Assembly: GCA_002435835.1 (NCBI GenBank) | Contig: DIVM01000150.1 | Span: forward strand, 1-17,779 | Source of the DNA: Firmicutes bacterium UBA6132 | Lineage (GTDB): Bacteria > Bacillota_A > Clostridia > Tissierellales > Sedimentibacteraceae | Length of the DNA stretch: 17,779 nt | Direction of reading: 5' to 3' | Shown: piece by piece, positions 8,029 to 15,712 of the stretch | How the letters are laid out: the number at the start of each line of letters is the position of its first letter | Numbering within the stretch: position 1 is the first letter of the stretch | The notes under the pieces: generated by a model | Told to the model about the DNA's origin: nothing | The model's database searches: none | What the model saw: only the letters and a program-made list of their open reading frames with translations | Position numbers and translations under genes: made by a program

Positions 8029-10389
8029 TTAAGCCTCCATTTCTTTCTTTTCTTTTATAAGCTTAAGAACCTTTTCCGCTGTCATAGGATATGAATCCAC
8101 TCTAACGCCAACAGCTTGGTAAATAGCTTCTGCAATAGCAGGTGCTACAGGAACAGTTATTGATTCTGCCATACCTTTTGCTCCAAATGGACCATCAGGC
8201 AATGCATCAGGACAAATATGTGCAAATGTATCATCAACTTTTGGTACATCAAGTGTTGTAGGTATTCTGTAATCTCCAAGATTTGCATTCCAAATCTTAC
8301 CGTTTTTATCGTAATAATGATCTTCAGTAATGGCAAAACCAATTGCCATCATTACGCCGCCTTCGATTTGTCCTTCTACTAATTTAGGATTTATAGGATT
8401 TCCTGTATCTGCTGCACTTGCATATTTTAGAACTTTAACAACGCCTGTTTCTTCATTTACTGCAACTTCAACAGCACATGAAGAATATTGATACCAGTTC
8501 CATTGTCTATCACATCTTCCATCTTCGCCCCACATTAATACAGGAGCCGGACAATAAACACCATGTCCTCTTACAGGAGTTCCAATCATTAAACCAAAGT
8601 TTCCTTGTTCGAAGAAATTAATTGGCTTAAATAAAGTTCTGATTTCAATTTCTTTTTTCTGATAACCTTTTAATAAAGCTTTTGTTCCTTCTATCTCAAT
8701 ATTTACTGGGTGAACACCAGTTGCTCGTCCAACTTCTTCTTTTAATTTAGTAATTAGATCTAAGCAAGCAACTTTAACAGCATTACCTGTTGTATATGTA
8801 GTTCTGCTTGATGCACCATAATTGTCATAAGGAGTTGTATCTGTATCTGCTCTTAAAACTTCTATATTTTCAATAGGCATTTTTAATATTTCTGCACACA
8901 TTTGTTTTAATGCTGTAGTAGCACCCATACCATTTTCATCATTGCTCATGGATAAAGTTACTGTTCCGTCATCATGGAATAATACATCAGCTTCAGAACG
9001 TCCCAATGGCGTATTTTGCTTTCCGCCAGCTGCGATACCTTTTCCTTTTTTCCAAACACTTCCGTCTTGAATGCTTGGTTCATCTATTTTTATAGATTCT
9101 GCAACAGCTTCTAAACATTTACCAACGCCAATACTTGTTATAACTTCTCCTACACAATCTTTTTCATCTTTTTTAATAAGATTTTTTCGTCTTATTTCTA
9201 ATTGACTCATATTTAATTTATCTGCTATCTCACTTATTGCACATTCTATAGCAAATTCTGATTCAGGTACTCCTAAACCTCTGTACTCTGCAGCAGGAAC
9301 AGTATTAGTAGTAACTGCTAAAGAATCAATTCTTGCTTCATTCCAATTATAAATCGGATTAGCACCAGATGCAGCCATACGTCCTGTAAAATAGCTGTTG
9401 TTTAATCCAGCTCCTATTTCTTCAGCACAGTAGAAATCAAAAGCAACTATTGTACCATCCTTTTTAGCACCTAACTTAACTTTTGTAATTGCAGGCCAAT
9501 TAGAAGGCGCTGTAGTGAACTGTTGTTCTCTTGTTAAACGATAAATTACAGTTCTTTTAATTTTCATAGCCATCAATGCAGATAAAACTTCCATGATTGG
9601 TGCTAAGCGACTACCAAAACTACCACCACTGTGAGGAGAAACAACACGAAGTTTATTTCCTTTTATTCCCAACATTCTTACAAGCCCACATTTAACAACT
9701 CCATGAACTCCCATTCCGTTTGAACGCATTGTTAATTTACCATGTTCATCATATTCACAAACAGCCATCGGTGTTTCTAACTGGCTTGCAGTTTTTTTAC
9801 CGTTATAAAAATCTCTTTCAACAATTATATCTGCATCTTTAAAAGCTTCATCAACGTTACCAGTGTCAAGTTTGAAAGCACCAACAACATTAGGAGATTT
9901 CTTATCTTTTATTTCATCCATAGGACGATCTGTCGCACCGTTACGTTTTCCAAACATAGGGTCTATTACAGATACAGGTTCAGGTTTAATTGCATCCCAG
10001 TAATATAAAACGTGTGGTAACACTTCATATTCTATATCTATTAATTCAATAGCATCTTTAGCTTGTTCCAAAGTTTCTGCTGCAACAAGAGCTACTATTT
10101 GTCCAGCCCATATTACTTCATTGTTTTGTGCAAGTATTGCGTCTTTAGGAAATCCATCCCAATAAACACCAGGTTCATCGCCAGTTATTACTCCAACAAA
10201 ACCAGGAGCCTCTTTAGCTTTTGATAAATCTAACTTAAGTATTTTTGCATGTGCATAGGGACTTACTAATGCGTGCATATGAACAGCATTTTTGGTTTGA
10301 ACAGCAACATCCATTGTATAATGTGCTTTGCCGGTAACCTTTTCATAAGCATCAATTCTTTTTTCTGCTTTTCCAACGTACTTAGTCAT
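8029..10389 (-). CDS. Molybdenum hydroxylase large subunit, Mo-pterin-binding (xanthine dehydrogenase family)
   Basis: This 786-residue catalytic subunit would hydroxylate a substrate C-H bond using water-derived oxygen. The N-terminal aldehyde-oxidase a/b hammerhead domain spans about residues 18-125 (KVTGKAHYT), followed by the Mo-pterin-binding region: GGSFGSR at 255-261 (normally GGGFGGK-like), YRGLGVPES near 370, GMGATTALKQM, and the active-site motif GAKGMAES with Glu742 as the expected catalytic base. There is no split into two chains as in nicotinate dehydrogenase of Eubacterium barkeri. The motifs do not match canonical xanthine dehydrogenase or CoxL closely, and no CoxL-type selanylcysteine loop is evident, so the substrate (purine, N-heterocycle, aldehyde or aromatic) is undetermined. 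It is first in the operon; GGAGG lies nine to ten bases before the ATG. No XdhC-like maturase or cytidylyltransferase gene is nearby. Confidence 0.96.
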   Translation of the reverse strand: MTKYVGKAEKRIDAYEKVTGKAHYTMDVAVQTKNAVHMHALVSPYAHAKILKLDLSKAKEAPGFVGVITGDEPGVYWDGFPKDAILAQNNEVIWAGQIVALVAAETLEQAKDAIELIDIEYEVLPHVLYYWDAIKPEPVSVIDPMFGKRNGATDRPMDEIKDKKSPNVVGAFKLDTGNVDEAFKDADIIVERDFYNGKKTASQLETPMAVCEYDEHGKLTMRSNGMGVHGVVKCGLVRMLGIKGNKLRVVSPHSGGSFGSRLAPIMEVLSALMAMKIKRTVIYRLTREQQFTTAPSNWPAITKVKLGAKKDGTIVAFDFYCAEEIGAGLNNSYFTGRMAASGANPIYNWNEARIDSLAVTTNTVPAAEYRGLGVPESEFAIECAISEIADKLNMSQLEIRRKNLIKKDEKDCVGEVITSIGVGKCLEAVAESIKIDEPSIQDGSVWKKGKGIAAGGKQNTPLGRSEADVLFHDDGTVTLSMSNDENGMGATTALKQMCAEILKMPIENIEVLRADTDTTPYDNYGASSRTTYTTGNAVKVACLDLITKLKEEVGRATGVHPVNIEIEGTKALLKGYQKKEIEIRTLFKPINFFEQGNFGLMIGTPVRGHGVYCPAPVLMWGEDGRCDRQWNWYQYSSCAVEVAVNEETGVVKVLKYASAADTGNPINPKLVEGQIEGGVMMAIGFAITEDHYYDKNGKIWNANLGDYRIPTTLDVPKVDDTFAHICPDALPDGPFGAKGMAESITVPVAPAIAEAIYQAVGVRVDSYPMTAEKVLKLIKEKKEMEA

Positions 10390-10513
10390 GAATTACATCC
10401 TCCAATTTTTTTTTTTTATTTTTATTGCTAATAAGCAAAAATAAAAACATTTACAAAACTGCTTTTAAAACATAAAAAATTATACATTAACTGTTATGTC
10501 TTATATATAATCA

Positions 10514-10525
10514 ATAATCGATTAT
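10514..10525. promoter_or_regulatory. Candidate operator ATAATCGATTAT at the molybdenum operon promoter
   Basis: A perfect 12-base palindrome lies five bases downstream of the -10 box, so it would cover the transcription start. Related half-sites AATCG recur at 10538-10542 (in the promoter spacer) and 10551-10555 (touching the -35 box). The same palindrome, with one change, appears at the promoters of the GntR gene and the dehydrogenase gene. The position suits a repressor. Binding by the neighbouring GntR protein is inferred. Confidence 0.65.
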
Positions 10526-10530
10526 GTTTT

Positions 10531-10559
10531 ATTATATAATCGTTTTCATAAATCGTCAA
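10531..10559 (-). promoter_or_regulatory. Sigma-A promoter of the molybdenum hydroxylase operon
   Basis: Read on the minus strand: -35 TTGACG (10554-10559), a 17-base spacer, and -10 TATAAT (10531-10536). Transcription would begin near 10524, giving a leader of about 135 bases before the large-subunit ATG. The leader shows no evident structured RNA. Confidence 0.8.
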
Positions 10560-10622
10560 CATTAATATTATTAAAAAAAATTCATATTTGTTTATATTAT
10601 TTAACAAAATAAAGAAATCTAA

Positions 10623-10652
10623 AAAAAGTTGCCTTATGTTAGGCAACTTTTT
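10623..10652 (-). terminator. Rho-independent terminator of the GntR gene
   Basis: AAAAAGTTGCCT (10623-10634) and AGGCAACTTTTT (10641-10652) form a perfect 12-base stem with a six-base loop. On the minus strand the stem runs into seven T residues, 14 bases after the GntR stop codon. It separates the regulator gene from the molybdenum operon promoter. Confidence 0.92.
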
Positions 10653-10665
10653 AGAATTTTAATAT

Positions 10666-11316
10666 TTAATTAATTTCATCCATTAATTCTTGAACATGAG
10701 AAGCTATTATCTCTACTGCTTTTTCTACATTTCTTTCAAATAAAGCATTATAAACATCCTCATGACGTGTGGCTAATTTCTTAATACCCATTTTAGAAGT
10801 GATTGTGCTAAACTGAGTCCATTCAACTATGTGGCACTGGCTCCAAAGCTTTAATAACATTTCATTATCTGCTAACTTTACTATCTTTTCATGAAATAAT
10901 GCATCCTTATCTATAAACAGATCAATATCATTTTCCTCAGCTGCATCTTCCATTGCGTTAATCAATGAATGTATTTCCTCAAGCTGTTCATCAGTTATAA
11001 CTTTTATAGCTTCTTTTACAGCTAAAACTTCAAGGCTTATGCGTACCTTAAAAGCATCAATTATATTCTTTTTGCTGATTTCTTTGACAAATGTTCCATA
11101 AAACGGCTTGTTCTCAACCAATCCATTTAATTCAAGTTCTCTAATTGCTTCCCTTACAGGCGACTGGGACACTCCAAGTTCTTTCGCCCAACGTGTTTCT
11201 ACTATTCTATCTCCAGGCTTAAGATCACCAGCTATAATTTTTTTTCTAAAATATTCATATATTTCATCTCTATATAAAACTCGTTCCTTCAATATTGGCT
11301 TTTGTACTGAATCCAT
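10666..11316 (-). CDS. GntR-family transcriptional regulator, FadR/FCD subgroup
   Basis: This 216-residue DNA-binding regulator has an N-terminal winged helix-turn-helix (about residues 12-78; WAKELGVSQSPVREAIRELE is the recognition region) and a C-terminal all-helical FCD ligand-binding domain (about 85-215). The Asp and His residues of the FCD metal site are plausibly in DALFHEK and ASHVQELM. FCD regulators usually bind small carboxylic acids or related metabolites and repress until the ligand arrives. The gene has its own promoter and terminator and lies just upstream of the hydroxylase operon in the same direction. Palindromes of the same sequence at its own promoter, the operon promoter and the dehydrogenase promoter suggest it autoregulates and controls all three; that is inference. 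Ribosome site GGGGAGA precedes the ATG. Confidence 0.95.
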   Translation of the reverse strand: MDSVQKPILKERVLYRDEIYEYFRKKIIAGDLKPGDRIVETRWAKELGVSQSPVREAIRELELNGLVENKPFYGTFVKEISKKNIIDAFKVRISLEVLAVKEAIKVITDEQLEEIHSLINAMEDAAEENDIDLFIDKDALFHEKIVKLADNEMLLKLWSQCHIVEWTQFSTITSKMGIKKLATRHEDVYNALFERNVEKAVEIIASHVQELMDEIN

Positions 11317-11347
11317 TTTATCTCCCCAATTTATAATATTATATTAA

Positions 11348-11375
11348 ATTATATCATTTTAAAAATCAAAGTCAA
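11348..11375 (-). promoter_or_regulatory. Sigma-A promoter of the GntR gene
   Basis: Minus-strand -35 TTGACT (11370-11375), a 16-base spacer and -10 TATAAT (11348-11353). The palindromic operator candidate lies just upstream of the -35 box. Transcription would start near 11341, about 25 bases before the ATG. Confidence 0.7.
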
Positions 11376-11378
11376 ATA

Positions 11379-11390
11379 ATAATCGATTAA
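11379..11390. promoter_or_regulatory. Candidate operator ATAATCGATTAA upstream of the GntR gene
   Basis: It matches ATAATCGATTAT at 11 of 12 positions; the inner ten bases TAATCGATTA are a perfect palindrome. It sits three bases upstream of the -35 box of the GntR promoter, suggesting autoregulation. Confidence 0.6.
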
Positions 11391-11523
11391 AAATTAAAAA
11401 TAATATGAAATAATATTGAAATTACCTTTATTTGTTTCTTCACTCACTTTATTATGGTTTATTAATACAATTTAGGAGGATAATGTTTATTATTCAAATT
11501 TTACTTAATTTACTATACAAAAA

Positions 11524-11569
11524 AACTTATATGGATAATCTCTTTTTAAAGTTGATTACCATATAAGTT
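11524..11569. terminator. Terminator after the DUF1097 gene
   Basis: AACTTATATGGATAATC (11524-11540) pairs with GATTACCATATAAGTT (11554-11569), 16 base pairs with one bulged A, around a 13-base loop. On the minus strand it is followed by seven T residues, suiting termination of the DUF1097 transcript; on the plus strand TTCTTTTT follows, so it may act both ways. Confidence 0.85.
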
Positions 11570-11615
11570 CTTTTTACACTATAATTTTATGTATTCTATA
11601 AACTATTAATTAACC

Positions 11616-12119
11616 TTATACATTGGTTTCAATTGCAGCTGACTTCTTATTAAACATTTTCATCATAATTGTAGCGCCCTGCTCAGCAAGATAACCCATC
11701 ACTGCACCTAATACAAGAGCTATTAGTACAACTTTCCAATTACCTGATGGAAAATCTTGTGAAGCAGTTGCAAATAGACATGCACAACCGGCAAACGCAC
11801 CGGGAATAAATGATAGATAATTGAATTTTGCTTGAACACACATCATAATTACTGCAATACATACTGCTACACCCATAGAAACAGGAGATTTCCAAACACC
11901 AACCAAAAAGAAAATAAATGCAGCCCAGAAAACACCAGCAAAATTAGCTGCTAACCCTTTTAAAAGACCCTGACCTTTTCCACCAGCTGCAAAAAAACAT
12001 GCTTCACCTACAAAGCTTACCCAAGCTAATACATTAAGTACTTGAGCAACAAATACGAGATGAGAAAAAATCCCTGCAATAATTCCTGCACTAACACCGA
12101 TTGCTAATAAATAACCCAT
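11616..12119 (-). CDS. DUF1097 family membrane protein
   Basis: This 167-residue, very hydrophobic protein has about five or six membrane helices (starting YLLAIGVSAGIIAGIF, then VFWAAFIFFLVGVW, then VVLIALVLGAVMGYLA) and a short charged tail. It resembles the DUF1097 family of inner-membrane proteins, which includes E. coli YcdZ; no biochemical function is established for these. It follows the dehydrogenase gene by 206 bases without an obvious terminator between, so it may share that transcript. Its place beside a catabolic regulon makes a role in moving a substrate or product across the membrane plausible but unproven. A strong ribosome site AAAGGAGGAAAG lies ahead of the ATG. Confidence 0.85.
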   Translation of the reverse strand: MGYLLAIGVSAGIIAGIFSHLVFVAQVLNVLAWVSFVGEACFFAAGGKGQGLLKGLAANFAGVFWAAFIFFLVGVWKSPVSMGVAVCIAVIMMCVQAKFNYLSFIPGAFAGCACLFATASQDFPSGNWKVVLIALVLGAVMGYLAEQGATIMMKMFNKKSAAIETNV

Positions 12120-12325
12120 AAAACACTTTCCTCCTTTAAATTTTTATTAATAAAGCCTTTGGCTCCATTTCAATTTATAAAGTTTAAAAATTCATACTTG
12201 AAAATCTAAATATCTGAAAATTATTAAAATTCATTTTATTAATCTTAAACAATGCCTATATATTTTCTAATTTTTAAGTTATAAAGATGTATCAACTTTG
12301 TGAAGAGTGTTAATGAGAATTTATA

Positions 12326-13264
12326 TTATTCTTCAGGTAAGCTCCAATTGAAAAATTGTAGATACGGTGCACTTGCGCGTTTTCTGAATTTTTCCATATC
12401 TACATTGTTCCAGTCATAAACTCCTTTTCCAGTTTTATAACCTAAATTACCTGCTTCATAACGTGATCTTATGTAATCCTGAGCTTTAGTAGCGTTACAC
12501 AAATCCGGAAAAAGATAATCATCTATACTAACAATCATATCAAGACCTGCATAATCAAAATGCTCAAATAATCCTATTGAAGTATAACGTGGTATAAAAC
12601 TTGATCTGAGAGTTTTATCTATATCTTCAGGGCTTGCTATTCCTTGTTCTACCATGTATACTGCTTCCCTGTAAAGAGCATGCTGCAGACGATTTCCAAT
12701 AAAGCCAGGTGCAGGCCTATTCATAACAGCAACTTCTCTTCCAACTGATTCGAGAATTTCTTTTGTAGCTGTTACTGCTTCAACGCTTGTATATTTACTT
12801 TTTACCACTTCGACACATGGTACAAGGTGTGGCGGATTCCAAGGATGAGCAACTAATATTTTATCCTTTTGCTCTACACCATTAGCTAAATCATCTGCAG
12901 ATATTGCCGATGTTGTAGAAGCAATTGCTTTATATTTGGTGCAATTTTTTTCTATATTTTTATATACTTCATATTTTACTTCAAGCCTTTCTACAACACA
13001 CTCGATTATGAAGTCAGCACCAGAAATATCCTCATAATTTCCAGTAAAATAAAGATATTTTTCGCAGGCTTTCGCTTGTTTTTCTGTTACTAAGTTTAAA
13101 TCTATTAAATCTTTATAATAGTTATCATATCTTTGCTTGCCTGCTTTGGGATCTATAGCAAAAACTGTTGTTTTATAACCATTGCCGGTAAAAAGCACTG
13201 CCAAGCCCATCCCAATCATACCTTCTCCAATAATTGCTATGTGATTATCATTTTTTAATTTCAT
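12326..13264 (-). CDS. 3-hydroxyacyl-CoA dehydrogenase-family NAD-dependent oxidoreductase
   Basis: This 312-residue enzyme oxidises a 3-hydroxy acid or 3-hydroxyacyl-CoA with NAD. The Rossmann motif is GEGMIG at residues 13-18, with an acidic residue after the second strand (FAIDP) favouring NAD. The catalytic pair is expected at His140 (HPWNPPHLVP) and Glu152 (VEVV), twelve residues apart as in the family, with the conserved Asn at 143. A PGFIGNR motif begins the C-terminal dimerisation domain, and GYKTGKGVYDW closes it. The single-domain length resembles lambda-crystallin/L-gulonate and carnitine 3-dehydrogenase relatives as much as true acyl-CoA enzymes, so the substrate may not be a CoA ester. 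It has a near-perfect promoter with an operator-like palindrome, linking it to the molybdenum hydroxylase operon. AGGAGG precedes the ATG. Confidence 0.93.
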   Translation of the reverse strand: MKLKNDNHIAIIGEGMIGMGLAVLFTGNGYKTTVFAIDPKAGKQRYDNYYKDLIDLNLVTEKQAKACEKYLYFTGNYEDISGADFIIECVVERLEVKYEVYKNIEKNCTKYKAIASTTSAISADDLANGVEQKDKILVAHPWNPPHLVPCVEVVKSKYTSVEAVTATKEILESVGREVAVMNRPAPGFIGNRLQHALYREAVYMVEQGIASPEDIDKTLRSSFIPRYTSIGLFEHFDYAGLDMIVSIDDYLFPDLCNATKAQDYIRSRYEAGNLGYKTGKGVYDWNNVDMEKFRKRASAPYLQFFNWSLPEE

Positions 13265-13313
13265 TTTATCCTCCTAATTATTTGAAATATGATGAAACGT
13301 TGTCACTTAAATG

Positions 13314-13342
13314 ATTATATACTATATATAATCGATTGTCAA
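13314..13342 (-). promoter_or_regulatory. Consensus sigma-A promoter of the dehydrogenase gene
   Basis: Minus-strand -35 TTGACA (13337-13342), a 17-base spacer and -10 TATAAT (13314-13319): both boxes are perfect consensus. Such a strong promoter with an operator candidate in its spacer fits tight repression. Transcription would start about 40 bases before the ATG. Confidence 0.88.
13328..13339. promoter_or_regulatory. Candidate operator ATAATCGATTGT in the dehydrogenase promoter
   Basis: It matches ATAATCGATTAT at 11 of 12 positions and overlaps the promoter spacer and the edge of the -35 box. A further half-site AATCG lies at 13344-13348, just upstream of the -35 box. The layout resembles the hydroxylase promoter, where half-sites also flank the core elements. 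Confidence 0.62.
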
Positions 13343-13457
13343 TAATCGTTTAAAATCTTTATAAATTATATATTCGTCCTAACTCGGTATTTTTCTAACA
13401 TAGGTATAACTTATTACTACTACAGGTATAGCTCGTGGTATTCGCTAACACAACAAA

Positions 13458-13484
13458 ATACACCCACAAATATTGTGAGTGTAT
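13458..13484 (-). terminator. Rho-independent terminator of glmS
   Basis: On the minus strand ATACACTCACAA pairs with TTGTGGGTGTAT (one U-G wobble) around a three-base loop, followed by TTTTGTTG. It lies about 125 bases after the glmS stop codon. Confidence 0.75.
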
Positions 13485-13609
13485 CCTAAAAAATTAATAT
13501 AATATTTTAAAACATAAATTCATATAAGAATCTTCTTAATAGTGAATTATCACAAGTAATTATAATTAGTGACAATATTAATTATATATAACTCATGTTA
13601 ATTTTTCTA

Positions 13610-15400
13610 TTACTCAACCGTTACAGACTTAGCTAAATTTCTTGGTTTATCTATATCGCAGCCTTTTAATAATGCTGCATAGTATGCTAAATATTGTGCT
13701 GGTATGATTGCTGCTAATGGTGATAAAAGTTCATTTACATCATCAATAACTATATCATCAGTTTCATTGCTCAGCTTTTTCAAAGAGATAACCATTGTTG
13801 CAGCTCCTCTTGCTTTAACTTCTTTTATATTGCTTCTTGTGTTTAAATTGATGCTTTCTTGAGTTATTACAGCAACTACTGGAGTGTCATGCTCAATTAA
13901 AGCAATTGTTCCATGTTTTAATTCCCCTGCCGCAAATCCTTCTGTTTGTATATATGAAATTTCTTTTAATTTTAAAGAAGCTTCTAAACAAACAAAATAA
14001 TCCATGCTTCTTCCTATATAAAAACAGTTTCTGCTTTTTACTAAAAACTTTTCTGCTAATTCTTTATAGTTATCTTTGTCATCACAAAGAGTTTCCATAG
14101 TGTAAGCAATTTTTCCTAATTCTTTAAAAATATCTATATTTAATTTATTATTTACTTTAGCTGCAAGTATGGATAATACTGCAATTTGTGCTGTATATGC
14201 TTTTGTTGATGCAACAGCTATTTCAGGTCCTGCATATAATAAAAGTGTGTTGTCTGATTCTCTTGAAAGAGTTGAACCTTTAACATTTGTCAGAGTCAAT
14301 GTTTTAAATCCCATCTGCTTAACTTTTACAAGTACAGCTCTACAGTCCGCTGTTTCGCCACTTTGTGATATAAATAAAAACAATGGTTTTTCAGTTAAAA
14401 GAGGCATATTGTAAATAAATTCGCTTGCAATAACTACTTCAGTTGGTTTACCTGCTATTTTTTCAAAAAACTGCTTTCCAATAAGACCTGCATGATAACT
14501 TGTTCCACATGCTATAATATATAATTTATCACAAGCTTTAACATTTTCTACTATTTCAGGTTCAACAAACAAATTTCCATTTTCATCTGAATATTCAGAA
14601 ATTATTTTTCTTATTACAAAAGGCTGTTCCTCTATCTCTTTCATCATATAATGAGGATATGTTCCTTTTTCTGTATCAGAAGCATCTATGTCAGCTGTAT
14701 AAGTATCTCTTGTTACTTTGTTTCCATATATAGTGAATATTTCTATTTTTTCTTTAGTAATTTTCAAAAATTCTTTATCTTCAATTTCATAAAAATTATT
14801 TGTGTAATTAATCATTGCCATTGCATCGCTGCCTATCATATTGAATCCTTCTCCTCTACCTGCTAATAAAGGAGTTTTATTTTTAGCAGCATATAAAGTG
14901 TTCATATCTTCTTTATCAAGTATAGCAAGAGCATATGAGCCTTCTAATTCGCTCATTGTATGTCTTATAGCAAGTTCAACTTCTTCACCTTCGCTGACAA
15001 ACTTTTCAATTAGCTGAACAATAACTTCTGTATCAGTATCGCTTGTAAATTCAATGTCTTTTAAATATTTTTCTCTAAGTTCATTTTCATTTTCAATAAT
15101 TCCATTGTGTACAAGTGTAAATCTTTTTGTACAGCTTTGATGTGGATGAGAATTTATTTTATTTGGTACACCATGAGTTGCCCATCTTGTGTGTCCTATT
15201 CCAAGTGTTCCTGTTTCATTTACATCCAAACATCCTCTTAAATCTTTTATTCTACCTTTTTCTTTACAAACATAAACATTATTGCTGTTAACTATAGCTA
15301 TACCTGCTGAATCATATCCCCTGTACTCGAGTTTTTCTAATCCACCAAGAATTATTTCTTTTACATCTTCAAATCCTATATATCCAACTATTCCGCACAT
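13610..15400 (-). CDS. glmS: Glutamine-fructose-6-phosphate aminotransferase (isomerising) GlmS
   Basis: GlmS makes glucosamine-6-phosphate from fructose-6-phosphate and glutamine, the entry step for peptidoglycan amino sugars. At 596 residues it is full length. The N-terminal glutaminase domain begins MCGIVGYIG, with Cys2 the nucleophile exposed after Met removal; EYRGYDSAGIA, GHTRWATHG and HNGIIEN are family motifs. Two SIS sugar-isomerase domains follow (about 275-410 and 445-585; ACGTSYHAG, SQSGETAD, then EGFAAGELKHG), and the C-terminus KPRNLAKSVTVE is canonical. AGGAG lies seven to eight bases before the ATG. The leader carries a glmS ribozyme, so expression should fall when glucosamine-6-phosphate accumulates. 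Confidence 0.99.
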   Translation of the reverse strand: MCGIVGYIGFEDVKEIILGGLEKLEYRGYDSAGIAIVNSNNVYVCKEKGRIKDLRGCLDVNETGTLGIGHTRWATHGVPNKINSHPHQSCTKRFTLVHNGIIENENELREKYLKDIEFTSDTDTEVIVQLIEKFVSEGEEVELAIRHTMSELEGSYALAILDKEDMNTLYAAKNKTPLLAGRGEGFNMIGSDAMAMINYTNNFYEIEDKEFLKITKEKIEIFTIYGNKVTRDTYTADIDASDTEKGTYPHYMMKEIEEQPFVIRKIISEYSDENGNLFVEPEIVENVKACDKLYIIACGTSYHAGLIGKQFFEKIAGKPTEVVIASEFIYNMPLLTEKPLFLFISQSGETADCRAVLVKVKQMGFKTLTLTNVKGSTLSRESDNTLLLYAGPEIAVASTKAYTAQIAVLSILAAKVNNKLNIDIFKELGKIAYTMETLCDDKDNYKELAEKFLVKSRNCFYIGRSMDYFVCLEASLKLKEISYIQTEGFAAGELKHGTIALIEHDTPVVAVITQESINLNTRSNIKEVKARGAATMVISLKKLSNETDDIVIDDVNELLSPLAAIIPAQYLAYYAALLKGCDIDKPRNLAKSVTVE

Positions 15401-15584
15401 TTTAAGTCTCCTATTACTTTTTATTATTTTTAATATTTTATTTTTTCACATTAAAACAACACTTGAAATTATCTTTGTTTTCAAGTTTGAATAATATATT
15501 TTTTTATTTTTAAAATTTAAAATTGATTTATGGGAAACTTAAACTTAGACTTTTTATTTTAATAAATAGAAAAGATGCTTGCAA

Positions 15585-15712
15585 GTTTTATTTTGTAATA
15601 ACATTTCGATGCTACTTTTGTAAAAACTTTATCGATGAAGCACACCGCAGAGCATCCGCCGAAAATTCGATAACTCTGTCCTCGTCAACTTAAATAAATA
15701 AGTTCTGGCGCT
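15585..15712 (-). ncRNA. glmS self-cleaving ribozyme/riboswitch
   Basis: Read on the minus strand, the leader contains the glmS ribozyme core: AGCGCCAGAACT at the 5' side, GACGAGGACAGAG, then TTTTCGGCGGATGCTC. Cleavage is expected just before the G at 15711. Pairings that can be seen are CAGAG with CTCTG (15674-15678 and 15648-15652), TTATCGA with TCGATAA, and a terminal arm closing at about 15585. Glucosamine-6-phosphate acts as cofactor, and the cleaved mRNA is degraded. The position, about 185 bases ahead of glmS, is as expected. The exact 3' edge is estimated from pairing. Confidence 0.93.

Larger units (their letters stand above)
13265..13609. other. Intergenic region between glmS and the dehydrogenase gene
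   Basis: It holds the dehydrogenase ribosome site, promoter and operator at its left and the glmS terminator (13458-13484). I see nothing further in 13350-13457 or 13485-13609, which are AT-rich with no coding potential that I can support. Confidence 0.6.

Noticed and set aside
8157..8342. Short minus-strand frame inside the hydroxylase large subunit
   Set aside because: It is a shifted frame in a well-supported gene, with no ribosome site or recognisable sequence.
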